A stretch of 64,000 bases of DNA from Oscillospiraceae bacterium (lineage in GTDB: Bacteria; Bacillota; Clostridia; Oscillospirales; Oscillospiraceae): the NCBI GenBank assembly GCA_017458065.1, contig JAFTGD010000076.1:16725-80724 (forward strand), given 5' to 3'. The stretch's first letter is position 1; the number at the start of each line of letters is the position of its first letter. A program made the translations under genes and the position numbers. The notes beneath the pieces are model-generated. The model ran no database searches and had not been told where the DNA came from. It saw only the letters and a program-made list of their open reading frames with translations. Of the stretch, positions 8,305 to 16,987 are shown piece by piece.

Positions 8305-10740
8305 TTATCCCATGATGACTTCGACGTTCACCGTGCTGCCGGCAGGGGCAGGAGCGAGGACATTGCCCGCCTGCTCTGTTCCGTCCACCAGAACGCGCTT
8401 GACGCCGTGCTGCACGCCGTCCGGGTTCTTCACCGTGATGCGGTATTCCGCTCCGCGATAGCGTCTTGTCACCGTGAAGCCTTTCCGCTCCGCCGGGATG
8501 CAGGGGTCGACCTGCAGGCCGTCCAGCGTCGGCTTCAGGCCGAGGATCGCCTGGCTGATACTCAGGAAGGTCCAGGCTGCCGTGCCGGTGAGCCAGCTGT
8601 TCTTGCCCTCGCCGAAGCTGGGTGCGTCCTTCCCCGCAATCATCTGGCTGTAGACATAGGGCTCGGTCCGGTGGATCTCGCTGATGTCCTCGATATAGGC
8701 GGGAGCGGTGCGCTGATAGACCTGGAAGGCGCGGTCGCCGTGGCCCAGTTCCGCCTCCGCGCAGACGATCCAGGGGTTGTTGTGGCAGAAGATGCCCGCG
8801 TTCTCCTTGTATCCGGGAGGATAGCTGGAGATCTCGCCCAGCTCCAGATGGTAGCGGGTATAGGCTGGCTGCAGCAGCACGATGCCGTACTTCGTGTCCA
8901 ACCGCTCCTCGACGCTCTTCATCGCCGCGGCAGCCTCTCCGGTGTCCCTGCCGATCCCGGCCATGACGCACATGCCCTGCGGCTCGATGAAGATTTGTCC
9001 CTCTTCACATTCCTTCCCGCCGACCACGTTGCCGTAGGCGTCAAAGGCCCTGCGGAACCAGGCGCCGTCCCAGCCGGCGTCCAGCGTGGCCTTCTCTACC
9101 TCATTGATGGCCTGTTCGGCTTCCGCGGCCTCGTCCTCAAGGCCCAGGTGACGGCAGATGCGCACATAAGCGCCGCCGTACTTGACAAACATGCCGGCGA
9201 TGAACACGCTCTCCGCCACAGGGCCTTCGCTGGGCCCGGTGATCTGGAAGCTCTCGCCCGGATGCTCGGAAAAGCAGTTGAGATTCAGGCAGTCGTTCCA
9301 GTCCGCTCTGCCGATGAGAGGCAGGCCGTGGGGTCCGAGGTGAGTCTTTGTGAAGTTGAAGCTGCGGCGCAGATGCTCCATCAGAGGCTGCGCGAGCGCC
9401 GGGTCGTTATCAAAGTCAACTGTCTCGTCCAGGATGCTCCAGTCGCCGGTCTCGCACAGGTAGGCGTCTGTCCCGGCAATCAGCCAAAGCGGATCGTCAT
9501 TGAAGCCGCTTCCGACCGCGAGGTTCCCCTTCTTGGTCAGCGGCTGGTACTGGTGATAGGCGCTGCCGTCCGGGAACTGGGTCGCCGCGATGTCCAGGAT
9601 GCGCTCTCTCGCGCGCTCCGGAATCATGTGCACGAAGCCCAGCAGATCCTGGCAGGAATCCCGGAAGCCCATCCCGCGGCCCATGCCGCTTTCAAAGTAG
9701 CTGGCACTACGGCTCATGTTGAAGGTCACCATGCACTGGTACTGGTTCCAGATATTGACCATGCGGTCCAGCTTTTCGTCCCCGCTCTGCACATTATAAT
9801 TGGAAAGCAGCTCTGTCCAGAAGGCGCTCAGCTCTGCCATCGCCGCATCAAACGCGCCATCGTCGGCAAAGCGGGCGATCATTGCCTCCGCCTTCTTCTT
9901 GTTGATGACGCCGGCGCTCTCCCACTTCTCCTCCGCGGGGTTCTCGATGTAGCCGAGGCCGAAAATCAGGCTCGTCTGCTCGCCGGGCTGCAGCGTGATG
10001 TCAAACTGCTGCGCGGCAACAGGCTGCCAGCCGTGGGCGATGCTGCCTGTGCAGCCGGCGCCGAAAACCGCCTCCGGCCTTGCCGGGCTACCGTAAACGC
10101 CGATGAAGGCATCCCGTGAGGTGTCAAAGCCGTCGGCTTCACGGTTGGACCAGAACACGGCGTAATGGTCGCGCCGCTCCCGGTACTCGGTCTTGTGGTA
10201 GATTGCCGAACCGACCACCTCCACTTCGCCGGTGGAGAAATTGCGCTGGAAGTTGGACGCGTCGTCCATGGCATCCCAGAGGCAGAACTCCAGATACGGG
10301 AAGAGAGAAAGCTTCTTTGCCTCTGTTGCGGCATTGCTGACCGTAACGCGCATCAGCATACAGGTCTCGCCCTCCGGGACGACAAACTCCTGCTTTGCCG
10401 TGACGCTGTCCTTTGTCCCCTCGATCACCGTGTATCCGAGGCCGTGGCGGCAGCTGTAGGCGTCCAGCTCGGTCTGCACCGGCTGCCAGCCCGGATTCCA
10501 GACCGTGTCTCCGTCCTTTATATAAAGGTGGAAGCCTTCCTGGTCCAGAGGGCAGTTGTTATAACGGTAACGCGTGATCCTGCGCAGGCGCGCGTCCCGA
10601 AAAAAACTGTACCCGCCGGCTGTGTTGCTGAGCAGCGTAAAGAAATCCCGGTTCCCGAGATAATTGATCCAGGGCAGCGGCGTGCGGGGCGTCGTGATGA
10701 CGTATTCCCGTCTGCTGTCGTCAAAATGGCCGTATTTCAT
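8305..10740 (-). CDS. cbp: Cellobiose phosphorylase (GH94)
   Basis: Phosphorolyses cellobiose to glucose 1-phosphate and glucose in the cytoplasm, saving one ATP over hydrolysis. The 811-residue length is that of characterised cellobiose phosphorylases. The N-terminus [20 protein letters not shown], the block [20 protein letters not shown] and the ending VEVIMG agree closely with the clostridial enzyme as I remember it. The general-acid Asp lies in [12 protein letters not shown] at about residues 480-483. [18 protein letters not shown] is also conserved. ATG 10740 was chosen because AGGAG lies 9 nt upstream; a longer reading adds eight unsupported residues. It is divergent from a sugar ABC importer, with LacI-type sites between them. 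Other GH94 specificities such as cellodextrin are less likely but possible. Confidence 0.92.
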   Translation of the reverse strand: MKYGHFDDSRREYVITTPRTPLPWINYLGNRDFFTLLSNTAGGYSFFRDARLRRITRYRYNNCPLDQEGFHLYIKDGDTVWNPGWQPVQTELDAYSCRHGLGYTVIEGTKDSVTAKQEFVVPEGETCMLMRVTVSNAATEAKKLSLFPYLEFCLWDAMDDASNFQRNFSTGEVEVVGSAIYHKTEYRERRDHYAVFWSNREADGFDTSRDAFIGVYGSPARPEAVFGAGCTGSIAHGWQPVAAQQFDITLQPGEQTSLIFGLGYIENPAEEKWESAGVINKKKAEAMIARFADDGAFDAAMAELSAFWTELLSNYNVQSGDEKLDRMVNIWNQYQCMVTFNMSRSASYFESGMGRGMGFRDSCQDLLGFVHMIPERARERILDIAATQFPDGSAYHQYQPLTKKGNLAVGSGFNDDPLWLIAGTDAYLCETGDWSILDETVDFDNDPALAQPLMEHLRRSFNFTKTHLGPHGLPLIGRADWNDCLNLNCFSEHPGESFQITGPSEGPVAESVFIAGMFVKYGGAYVRICRHLGLEDEAAEAEQAINEVEKATLDAGWDGAWFRRAFDAYGNVVGGKECEEGQIFIEPQGMCVMAGIGRDTGEAAAAMKSVEERLDTKYGIVLLQPAYTRYHLELGEISSYPPGYKENAGIFCHNNPWIVCAEAELGHGDRAFQVYQRTAPAYIEDISEIHRTEPYVYSQMIAGKDAPSFGEGKNSWLTGTAAWTFLSISQAILGLKPTLDGLQVDPCIPAERKGFTVTRRYRGAEYRITVKNPDGVQHGVKRVLVDGTEQAGNVLAPAPAGSTVNVEVIMG

Positions 10741-10769
10741 AGTATTCTCCTTTGTTTTACGCATGATCG

Positions 10770-10817
10770 TAAACGTTTAAGCTCGAATATTATAAGAATA
10801 AACGATTTCGGTCGAAA
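10770..10817 (-). promoter_or_regulatory. Promoter of the cellobiose phosphorylase gene with LacI-type operator
   Basis: On the minus strand a TATAAT -10 box (10789-10794) lies 17 bp from TTTCGA (10812-10817). The perfect palindrome TAAACGTTTA (10770-10779), centred on CG like LacI/GalR-family sites, falls just past the expected start, where a bound repressor would block transcription. A weaker half-match, AAACGATTT, is near 10800. Confidence 0.6.
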
Positions 10818-10909
10818 AAGCAAGCTCTTTTTACGGAAAGTCGTTTCGTTATCCTGCACAAAAACAAGCTTATTGAATTGTGCAATAGTGCTAAAAATAA
10901 AAAATGGTC

Positions 10910-10957
10910 TTGCATTTCGCGAAAATCTGCGGTATTTTATGTATCGAAAACGATTAA
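10910..10957 (+). promoter_or_regulatory. Promoter of the first sugar ABC operon with LacI-type operator
   Basis: TTGCAT (10910-10915), a 17-bp spacer and TATTTT (10933-10938) form a plausible promoter. TCGAAAACGATTAA (10944-10957) immediately downstream is a CG-centred LacI/CcpA-like site. Together with the site at 10770 it would let one repressor control both divergent genes. Confidence 0.5.
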
Positions 10958-10968
10958 GTTTCTTTTCG

Positions 10969-11004
10969 GTGATTCGCGGGGCAACCCGCAAAATATAAAA
11001 TCAC
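10969..11004 (+). promoter_or_regulatory. Structured leader RNA, copy 1, upstream of the sugar-binding protein gene
   Basis: An outer stem GTGAT/ATCAC (10969-10973 with 11000-11004) encloses 2 unpaired bases on the 5' side and 10 A/T-rich bases on the 3' side. The inner stem GCGGG/CCCGC is closed by a GCAA tetraloop. The fold ends 14 nt before AGGAGG of the next gene. Copy 2 at 15563-15597 keeps both stems, the tetraloop and the A-rich internal loop, with a compensating pair change in the inner stem. I do not recognise it as a named RNA family. Confidence 0.55.
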
Positions 11005-11030
11005 AGATCACATTTTGTAGGAGGAAAACC

Positions 11031-12323
11031 ATGAAAAAGATCATCGCGCTCTTGCTTACTGTCGTTATGGTCGTTGCGCTGTTCGCCGTTGGCGGCGGCA
11101 CCGCTTTCGCCGATGACGAGGGTAAAGTCTTCAACATCTACGCCTGGAACGAAGAGTTCAAGGGATTCTTCGAGAAGTATTACGAAGTTCCCGATGGCGT
11201 AACCGTCAACTGGATCATTGTCCCCAGCGACAACGGCGCCTATCAGGATGCCCTGGATGCTGCTCTGCTCAACCAGGCTGACGCCGCCGCTGACGACAAG
11301 GTCGACATGTTCCTGGCCGAGGCCGACTACATTCTGAAGTATGTTGATTCCGAAGCCACTCAGGACATCACCGCTCTTGGCGTGACTGACTTCTCCAACG
11401 CTTATACCTATACGGTTCAGGCCGCTTCCGACGCGGACGGCGTTGTGAAGGGTGTTTCCTTCCAGTGCTGCCCCTCCGCTCTGATCTATCGCCGCTCCAT
11501 CGCCAAGGACGTTCTCGGCACCGATGATCCCACCGAGGTTCAGGCTCTGCTCGACAGCTGGGACAAGTTCAACGCTGTCGCCGCCGATGCCAAGGCCAAG
11601 GGCTATTATATGACCGCTTCTTTCGCCGAGACCTATCGCCCCTTCTCCAACAACTGCACCTCCCCCTGGGTTGACGAAGACAACAATCTCCAGTTTGATC
11701 CTCAGATCGAAGCCTGGATTGCCCAGACTGACGAATTCATTCAGAACGGCTATACTCTGACCGCCGGTGTCTGGGACGATGAGAAGAACGTCCAGATGTT
11801 TGCTGACGGCAAGACCATGTGCTTCTTCGGACCTGCCTGGTACTTCAACTTCTGCATGGGCAACGCCATGGATCCCGACAAGGGATGCTCCGGTGACTGG
11901 GCGATCTGCGAAGGCCCCGCTGCTCACTTCTGGGGCGGCACCTGGCTGCTGGCTCCTGCCGGCTCCGACAACCCGACCATGCTGGCCGACATCATGAACA
12001 CCTTCATCAACGATGAGGAAGTCTGCACCGCTCTCGTCGCCAACGAGGCTCAGTTCTCCAACAACCAGGCTGTCAATGCCAAGTTTGCGGAAGATCCCGA
12101 CTACGGCAACGAGTTCCTCGGCGGCCAGAATGACGTCGCTGTCTTCGCCGGCATGACCGACAACATCGTCTGGGAGAACCACACCATCTATGACCAGCTG
12201 CTGAACGAAGGTCTTCAGACCTCTCTGCAGGAGTACTATCGCGGCTCCGTCGATCAGGATACTGCCCTCAACAACTTCTATCTGTACGTAAACGAGAAGT
12301 ATCCCACCATCGTTACTCCGTGA
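11031..12323 (+). CDS. Sugar ABC transporter substrate-binding protein (family 1)
   Basis: Extracytoplasmic receptor for an oligosaccharide importer, 430 residues. The first 25 residues are a signal peptide ending GTAFA before DDEGK, with no lipobox Cys. The mature part resembles extracellular solute-binding family 1 (FNIYAWNEEFKGFFEKYY at the start, FFGPAWYFNF and a Trp-rich WGGTWLLAPAGSDNP later). Two permease genes follow, but no ATPase gene is in the locus, so a shared MsmK-type ATPase elsewhere is expected. AGGAGG lies 6 nt before the ATG. The adjacent GH94 gene makes cellobiose or short cello-oligosaccharides the best substrate guess. Confidence 0.9.
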   Translation: MKKIIALLLTVVMVVALFAVGGGTAFADDEGKVFNIYAWNEEFKGFFEKYYEVPDGVTVNWIIVPSDNGAYQDALDAALLNQADAAADDKVDMFLAEADYILKYVDSEATQDITALGVTDFSNAYTYTVQAASDADGVVKGVSFQCCPSALIYRRSIAKDVLGTDDPTEVQALLDSWDKFNAVAADAKAKGYYMTASFAETYRPFSNNCTSPWVDEDNNLQFDPQIEAWIAQTDEFIQNGYTLTAGVWDDEKNVQMFADGKTMCFFGPAWYFNFCMGNAMDPDKGCSGDWAICEGPAAHFWGGTWLLAPAGSDNPTMLADIMNTFINDEEVCTALVANEAQFSNNQAVNAKFAEDPDYGNEFLGGQNDVAVFAGMTDNIVWENHTIYDQLLNEGLQTSLQEYYRGSVDQDTALNNFYLYVNEKYPTIVTP

Positions 12324-12352
12324 TCCGGTAAAACAACCATTCAACATTGACT

Positions 12353-12380
12353 CTGAGGCAAGGCGAAAGCCTTGCCTCAG
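12353..12380 (+). terminator. Stem-loop between sugar-binding protein and permease genes
   Basis: CTGAGGCAAGGC (12353-12364) and its perfect complement (12369-12380) close on a GAAA tetraloop. No T-run follows, so it is more likely a processing or stabilising hairpin, or a leaky terminator, than a full stop. Confidence 0.6.
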
Positions 12381-12421
12381 TGAGTAAAAGGGCAATTTTA
12401 TTCTGCGGAGAGGACGCCATT

Positions 12422-13339
12422 ATGAAGAAAAGCAAAGGCATCAGCTATGCAAAATGGGGCTATATCTTTATCACCCCGTTCTTCATAGCCTATGTGATCT
12501 TTACCCTGTACCCCCAGATCCTTACGATCTACAACAGCTTCTTTGAAAACTACCGTGAAGGCCTCAAACAGGTCGGACCGAACTTTGTGGGCTTCGGCAA
12601 CTATGTCAAGCTCTTCACGCCGGACAAAACCGGCACCATAAACATTCTCAAATACACAGGCAACACCCTTGCCCTGTGGATTGGCGGTGCGATCCCTCAG
12701 ATCGTCATCGCACTCCTTCTCGCCATCTTTTTTACCAGCTACCGGCTGAACATCAAAGGCCAGCAGTTTTTTAAAACCGTCATCTACATGCCGAACCTGA
12801 TCATGGCTTCTGCATTTTCCATGTTATTTTTCACTTTGTTTTCCAACGTCGGCCCTGTCAATCAGCTGATCACCGCCGCCGGCTGGAGCGAAGTTCCGAT
12901 TGACTTTTTTGCGTACAAAGGAACGGTACGCGGGCTCATCTGCCTGATGAATTTTCTGATGTGGTTTGGCAACACCACCATTCTTCTGATGGCCGGCATC
13001 ATGGGTATTGATCAGAGTCTTTTTGAAGCTGCCAACCTGGACGGCGCTTCCTCGGTACAGACCTTCTTCAGGGTGACGCTCCCTCTGCTGATGCCGATCC
13101 TGGTCTATACCGTCATCACCGCTATGATCGGCGGTCTCCAGATGTTCGACGTCCCGCAGGTTCTCACCAACGGCAAGGGCATGCCCGATCGTACCTCCAT
13201 GACTCTGATCATGTATCTCAACAACTATCTGGGCGGCAGCAAAAACTATGGCATGTCCGGAGCGATCTCTGTCATTATCTTCATCATCACCGGCATCCTC
13301 AGCATGTTTGTGTACCGCTCTCTGACCAAGAAAGACTGA
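12422..13339 (+). CDS. Sugar ABC transporter permease, MalF/UgpA type
   Basis: Inner-membrane permease of the carbohydrate importer, 305 residues with six predicted helices. The EAA loop that contacts the ATPase is EAANLDGASSVQTFFRVTLP near residues 205-225. The start was placed at ATG 12422 after GAGAGG, because MKKSKGISYAKWGYIFITPF is a standard N-terminus; an earlier in-frame start would run through the upstream stem-loop. It is followed by the second permease with a 16-nt gap that holds AAAGGAGG. Confidence 0.92.
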   Translation: MKKSKGISYAKWGYIFITPFFIAYVIFTLYPQILTIYNSFFENYREGLKQVGPNFVGFGNYVKLFTPDKTGTINILKYTGNTLALWIGGAIPQIVIALLLAIFFTSYRLNIKGQQFFKTVIYMPNLIMASAFSMLFFTLFSNVGPVNQLITAAGWSEVPIDFFAYKGTVRGLICLMNFLMWFGNTTILLMAGIMGIDQSLFEAANLDGASSVQTFFRVTLPLLMPILVYTVITAMIGGLQMFDVPQVLTNGKGMPDRTSMTLIMYLNNYLGGSKNYGMSGAISVIIFIITGILSMFVYRSLTKKD

Positions 13340-13355
13340 AAGGAGGATCTGAACC

Positions 13356-14228
13356 ATGGATTATAACAATTCCGCTGACAGCCGCAAGGCAAAGGCCCAG
13401 CTCACCGCACTGCGGGTTCTGGTATACGCGATTTTGATCTTCCTTTCAATCCTCTGCCTCTTTTCCTTCTACATGCTGATTATCAACGCCTCCCGCTCCA
13501 ACGGTCAGCTTCAGGCCGGATTTACTCTGATTCCGGGCGGCCATATGATGGATAATCTTAAAAACGCCTGGACGGACGCCTCCATCAACATTCCCCGCGG
13601 CCTTCTGAACAGCTTTATGATCGCCGCTCTGACCGCAGTCCTGACTACCTATTTTTCAGCCCTTACCGCCTATGGCATTCACGCCTATGATTTCAAGCTG
13701 AAAAACATTGCGTTTACTTTCATCATGGCCATCATGGTGATCCCGAGCCAGGTCTCCGCTGCAGGCTTTGTTCAGATCTGCTACAAGTATAATCTCACAA
13801 ATAATTTCCTGATGCTGATTCTCCCCGGTATTGCGGCGCCTGTCGTTTTCTTCTACATGAAGCAGTATATGGAGAGCACGCTTCCTATGGAGATTGTTGA
13901 AGCGGCGCGTGTGGATGGCTCCAATGAGTTCCGCACCTTCAACACCATCATTCTTCCGATGATGAAGCCTGCCATTGCTGTCCAGCTGATTTTCTCTTTT
14001 GTTCAGTCATGGAACAACTACTTTCTCCCCTCTCTGCTGCTCACCAAGGCAGAGATGAAGACGGTGCCAATCATGATCGCGCAGCTGCGTTCTGCCGATT
14101 ACTCCAAGTTTGACATGGGCAAGGTATATATGTTCATCCTCCTCGCGATCCTGCCGGTCCTGGTTGTATATATTTTCCTCTCCCGTTCGATCATCAAGGG
14201 TGTCACCGCAGGTTCTGTAAAGGGATAA
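13356..14228 (+). CDS. Sugar ABC transporter permease, MalG/UgpE type
   Basis: Second permease subunit of the same importer, 290 residues and six predicted helices. The EAA loop reads EAARVDGSNEFRTFNTIILP, and the C-terminus SRSIIKGVTAGSVKG is the typical MalG ending. An AAAGGAGG ribosome-binding site lies 9 nt upstream. It completes a binding protein-permease-permease set that pairs with the divergent phosphorylase. A stem-loop follows 31 nt after the stop. Confidence 0.93.
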   Translation: MDYNNSADSRKAKAQLTALRVLVYAILIFLSILCLFSFYMLIINASRSNGQLQAGFTLIPGGHMMDNLKNAWTDASINIPRGLLNSFMIAALTAVLTTYFSALTAYGIHAYDFKLKNIAFTFIMAIMVIPSQVSAAGFVQICYKYNLTNNFLMLILPGIAAPVVFFYMKQYMESTLPMEIVEAARVDGSNEFRTFNTIILPMMKPAIAVQLIFSFVQSWNNYFLPSLLLTKAEMKTVPIMIAQLRSADYSKFDMGKVYMFILLAILPVLVVYIFLSRSIIKGVTAGSVKG

Positions 14229-14258
14229 TCCTCCTGCCCGACACAACGGAAAGCACAC

Positions 14259-14299
14259 TGACCTCCTGTTACAGCCCAACAGGCCTGCGCAGGAGGTCA
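14259..14299 (+). terminator. Stem-loop at the end of the first sugar ABC operon
   Basis: TGACCTCCTG (14259-14268) pairs perfectly with CAGGAGGTCA (14290-14299). The T-rich tail (TGTTTTTG) begins 10 nt later, so it is an imperfect intrinsic terminator. The region from here to the LacI start at 14547 holds only regulatory sequence: a cre-like site and AT-rich promoter sequence. Confidence 0.5.
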
Positions 14300-14314
14300 T
14301 ATTAAAAGTGTTTT

Positions 14315-14328
14315 TGAAAACGTTTGCG
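14315..14328 (+). promoter_or_regulatory. cre-like / LacI-family operator upstream of the regulator gene
   Basis: TGAAAACGTTTGCG is CG-centred and misses the cre consensus at only the final base of the 15-nt pattern. It lies about 220 nt before the LacI-family start, so it could serve autoregulation or CcpA-type catabolite control. Confidence 0.5.
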
Positions 14329-14546
14329 CGGAAATCTGTTGTTATGTCAAGCTTTTTTAAAGCCTCTTTAGGGAAGCAACCGGATTTCCTCTTTTCATTT
14401 TCGTGATGTCGCACAAAAACAGAGATCTTTTATTGTGTATCTTTACTAAAGTTTTATTGCTATCTTGATTTTTCTCCGTAAATACTGTATTTTTATTATT
14501 GAAATCGGTTAAGTTCTCTTGCCGATGTGAAAGGATGCTGTGCGAG

Positions 14547-15557
14547 GTGGTTTCTCTCAAAGACATTGCAAGTCGATGCGGTGTATCAATTGCTACCGTG
14601 AGCAAAGCCCTGAACGGCCAGCAGGATATCAGCCCGGAGACGCGGGCCCGTATCCGGCAGGCTGCCGACGAGATGGGCTATATGGCCAACGCGGCGGCCC
14701 GTGCGCTGAAGACCAACCGCAGTTACAATATCGGCGTCCTTTTTGTCGACCAGCGCAGCAGCGGTCTGGCGCATGAGTATTTCTCCTCCGTTCTGGACAG
14801 CCTCCGCGTGGAGGCGGAGCTGCACAACTACGACATCACCTTCATCAGCGGCAGTGTCGGTTCAAGCGCCTCAAGGTCTTACCTGCAGCACTGCCTTTAC
14901 CGCGGGATCGACGGCGTTGTCATTGCATCGGTAGATTTCACCGATCCCATGGTGATTGAACTGGTGAATTCCGGTCTCCCGGTTGTGACCATCGACCATG
15001 TCTTTAATAACCGCGTCGCCATTGTCTCCGACAACATCCAGGGTATGCAGACGCTGACCGAATATGTGATCGGGAAAGGCCACCGCAAAATCGCTATCAT
15101 CCACGGCGAAAGCACCACTGTTACGGAAAACCGCCTGGTCGGCTTCCACCGTGCCTGCCGGGAAGCGGGCATCAGGCTTCCGGAAAACTGGATCCGGCAC
15201 AGTCCCTTTCATGACTCCGAGAGCTGTTACCGTGTGACCAAAGACCTGCTCTCCTCCCCCGAACGTCCGACCTGCATCTTCTTTCCGGATGACTACTCCT
15301 ATATCGGTGCGATGAACGCCATCCACGAGCTGGGACTCCGGATCCCGGATGACATCTCGGCTGTCGGGTACGACGGGATCCAGCTGTCCCGGATGGTGAG
15401 CCCGAGGCTCACGACCTGGAAGCAGGACACCAAAGAACTCGGGCGCTGCGCCGCCGCAAGACTGATCGAACTGATTGAGCACCCCAAAACCGCGATCCTT
15501 GACCGTCACATCGTGCACGGCTCCCTGCTGGAGGGCGAATCCGTCCGTCAGCTGTAA
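14547..15557 (+). CDS. LacI-family transcriptional regulator
   Basis: Sugar-responsive repressor, 336 residues. Residues 1-55 form the helix-turn-helix and hinge (VSLKDIASRCGVSIATVSKALNG), followed by a periplasmic-binding-protein-like ligand domain (SYNIGVLFVDQ, VVTIDHVFNN, GYDGIQLSRMVSPRLTTW). GTG 14547 was chosen since it gives the canonical MVSLKDIA start with AAAGGA 11 nt upstream; ATG 14535 abuts that ribosome-binding site and is less likely. Lying between two sugar importers, it probably controls both and the phosphorylase through the CG-centred palindromes at 10770, 10944 and 14315. Confidence 0.92.
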   Translation: MVSLKDIASRCGVSIATVSKALNGQQDISPETRARIRQAADEMGYMANAAARALKTNRSYNIGVLFVDQRSSGLAHEYFSSVLDSLRVEAELHNYDITFISGSVGSSASRSYLQHCLYRGIDGVVIASVDFTDPMVIELVNSGLPVVTIDHVFNNRVAIVSDNIQGMQTLTEYVIGKGHRKIAIIHGESTTVTENRLVGFHRACREAGIRLPENWIRHSPFHDSESCYRVTKDLLSSPERPTCIFFPDDYSYIGAMNAIHELGLRIPDDISAVGYDGIQLSRMVSPRLTTWKQDTKELGRCAAARLIELIEHPKTAILDRHIVHGSLLEGESVRQL

Positions 15558-15562
15558 CATTG

Positions 15563-15597
15563 GTGATAGGCAGGGCAACCTGCTGAATATAAATCAC
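15563..15597 (+). promoter_or_regulatory. Structured leader RNA, copy 2, upstream of the second sugar-binding protein gene
   Basis: Same fold as 10969-11004: outer GTGAT/ATCAC (15563-15567 with 15593-15597), 2 unpaired bases 5' and 9 bases 3' (again with AATATAA), and inner GCAGG/CCTGC closed by GCAA. Relative to copy 1 the third inner pair changes from G-C to A-T on both arms. It begins 6 nt after the LacI-family stop and ends about 19 nt before AAGGAGG. Confidence 0.55.
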
Positions 15598-15629
15598 AAA
15601 ACAAACATTTATTTCAAGGAGGAACCAAA

Positions 15630-16880
15630 ATGAAGAAACGTCTCGCACTGCTCATGGCTCTCGTCATGATGTTCTCTCTGTGCTGCTTCAGCGCCCCCGC
15701 GGCGTTCGCAGACGACGAGGTCACCCTGACTCTGTGGTCTATCGCCACCGAGAGCGACTCCAGCCACCAGGCTTTCGTTGACGGCATTGCCGCTTTTGAA
15801 GCCGAACATCCCGGCGTCAAGATCGAGCATGTCACCACCGAAAATGAAGCCTACAAGACCAAGATCAAGGCCGCCATGTCTTCCGGCGAAGGCCTGCCCG
15901 ACATCTTCTTCACCTGGGGCATGGGCTTCCTGGGCGAATTTGTCAATGCCGGCCGCGTTTACTGCGTCGATGACGACTATGCAAACTATGCGGATGAGCT
16001 TCCCGAGGCCATGACTGTGAACGTCCGCTATGACGGCAAAATGTACGGCGTACCGTACACCATGTCTCTGGTCACCCTGTATGCCAACATGGATCTGCTG
16101 GCTCAGGTCGGCTATGATGACATCCCCGCAACCTATGAAGACATGATCGACTGCTGCGAAGCCCTCAAGGCTGCCGGCATCATCCCCTTCGGCGTCTCCG
16201 GCAAGGAACTCTGGTGCCTGTCCGAGTATGTTGAGCCCCTGGTCATCAAGTCCGTCGGCGGTCAGGCCCTGCGCGACATGTACAACGGCGAAGCTTCCTG
16301 GAATAACGAAGGCGTTGTCAAGGCCATTGAGGCTTTCGAAGGCATGGTCGAGAACGAGTACTTTGATCCCAGCGCCGCTGCTCTCGGCAACGACGAAGTG
16401 AAGAACAACTTCATCGCCGGCAAGTATGCTTTCTATCAGAACGGCTCCTGGAACAACAAGGACATCGGCGAGCAGGCACAGTTCAACGTGAAGGCCGGTA
16501 CCTTCCCGGTGCTCGATGACTCCATTCCTCTGTACAGCATGATCGGCGGACCGAACAACACCCTGGCTGTCACTGAGAGCTCTCAGAACAAGGAACTGGC
16601 TGTTGAAGCCGCATTCTTCCTTGCAAAGTTCATGTCCGACGCCGACTACAAGAGCGGTGCTAACCTGCCCTGCTGGGCCGCGGATCCCGATGCGGAAGTC
16701 AATGATCTGATCCAGGCTGCCGCTGACATGGCCTCCAAGGCGGAGGATATGGTGCTCTTCGGCGACAACTTCCTGAGCGCTGACGCTGCGAACACCTATC
16801 TGGATTACATCGGTCTGGCATACGCCGGCGATGTCACCCCAACCGAGTATGTCGAAGGTCTGGATGCTGATCTGGGCTGA
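15630..16880 (+). CDS. Sugar ABC transporter substrate-binding protein (family 1), second importer
   Basis: Receptor of the second oligosaccharide importer, 416 residues. The signal peptide ends APAAFA before DDEVTLTLWS. Two Cys lie in the hydrophobic core (SLCCFS), but they do not form a lipobox. The mature N-terminus (LTLWSIATESDSSHQAFVDGIAAFEAEHPGVKIE) is typical of family 1 proteins. AAGGAGG is 7 nt upstream. It follows the LacI gene by 72 nt and is followed by its own permease pair and a GH3 gene, suggesting beta-glucosides or xylo-oligosaccharides. Confidence 0.92.
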   Translation: MKKRLALLMALVMMFSLCCFSAPAAFADDEVTLTLWSIATESDSSHQAFVDGIAAFEAEHPGVKIEHVTTENEAYKTKIKAAMSSGEGLPDIFFTWGMGFLGEFVNAGRVYCVDDDYANYADELPEAMTVNVRYDGKMYGVPYTMSLVTLYANMDLLAQVGYDDIPATYEDMIDCCEALKAAGIIPFGVSGKELWCLSEYVEPLVIKSVGGQALRDMYNGEASWNNEGVVKAIEAFEGMVENEYFDPSAAALGNDEVKNNFIAGKYAFYQNGSWNNKDIGEQAQFNVKAGTFPVLDDSIPLYSMIGGPNNTLAVTESSQNKELAVEAAFFLAKFMSDADYKSGANLPCWAADPDAEVNDLIQAAADMASKAEDMVLFGDNFLSADAANTYLDYIGLAYAGDVTPTEYVEGLDADLG

Positions 16881-16920
16881 TCACAAGTCGCGGAATCTTT
16901 TCAACTGATTAAAGCATGAA

Positions 16921-16963
16921 GGGGACGGTTCCTTGCGGGTATATTCCCCGGGGAACCGTCCCT
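16921..16963 (+). repeat. GGGACGGTTCC inverted-repeat hairpin between binding protein and permease genes
   Basis: GGGACGGTTCC (16922-16932) pairs perfectly with GGAACCGTCCC (16952-16962), and CGGG/CCCG extends the stem inside. Its sequence resembles the GGGGACGGTTC-type extragenic palindromes often seen in Firmicutes. Here it takes the place held by an unrelated stem-loop in the first sugar operon. No T-run follows. Confidence 0.6.
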
Positions 16964-16987
16964 GTACGTTTTGAAGGGAAACAGACG

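Noticed and set aside
8296-10119. 607-codon plus-strand frame opposite the GH94 gene
   Set aside because: Antisense to a fully recognisable cellobiose phosphorylase; such long shadows are common in GC-rich DNA.
14499-14547. Upstream starts for the LacI-family gene (TTG 14499, ATG 14535)
   Set aside because: The added residues precede the canonical VSLKDIA start, and neither start has a properly spaced ribosome-binding site.
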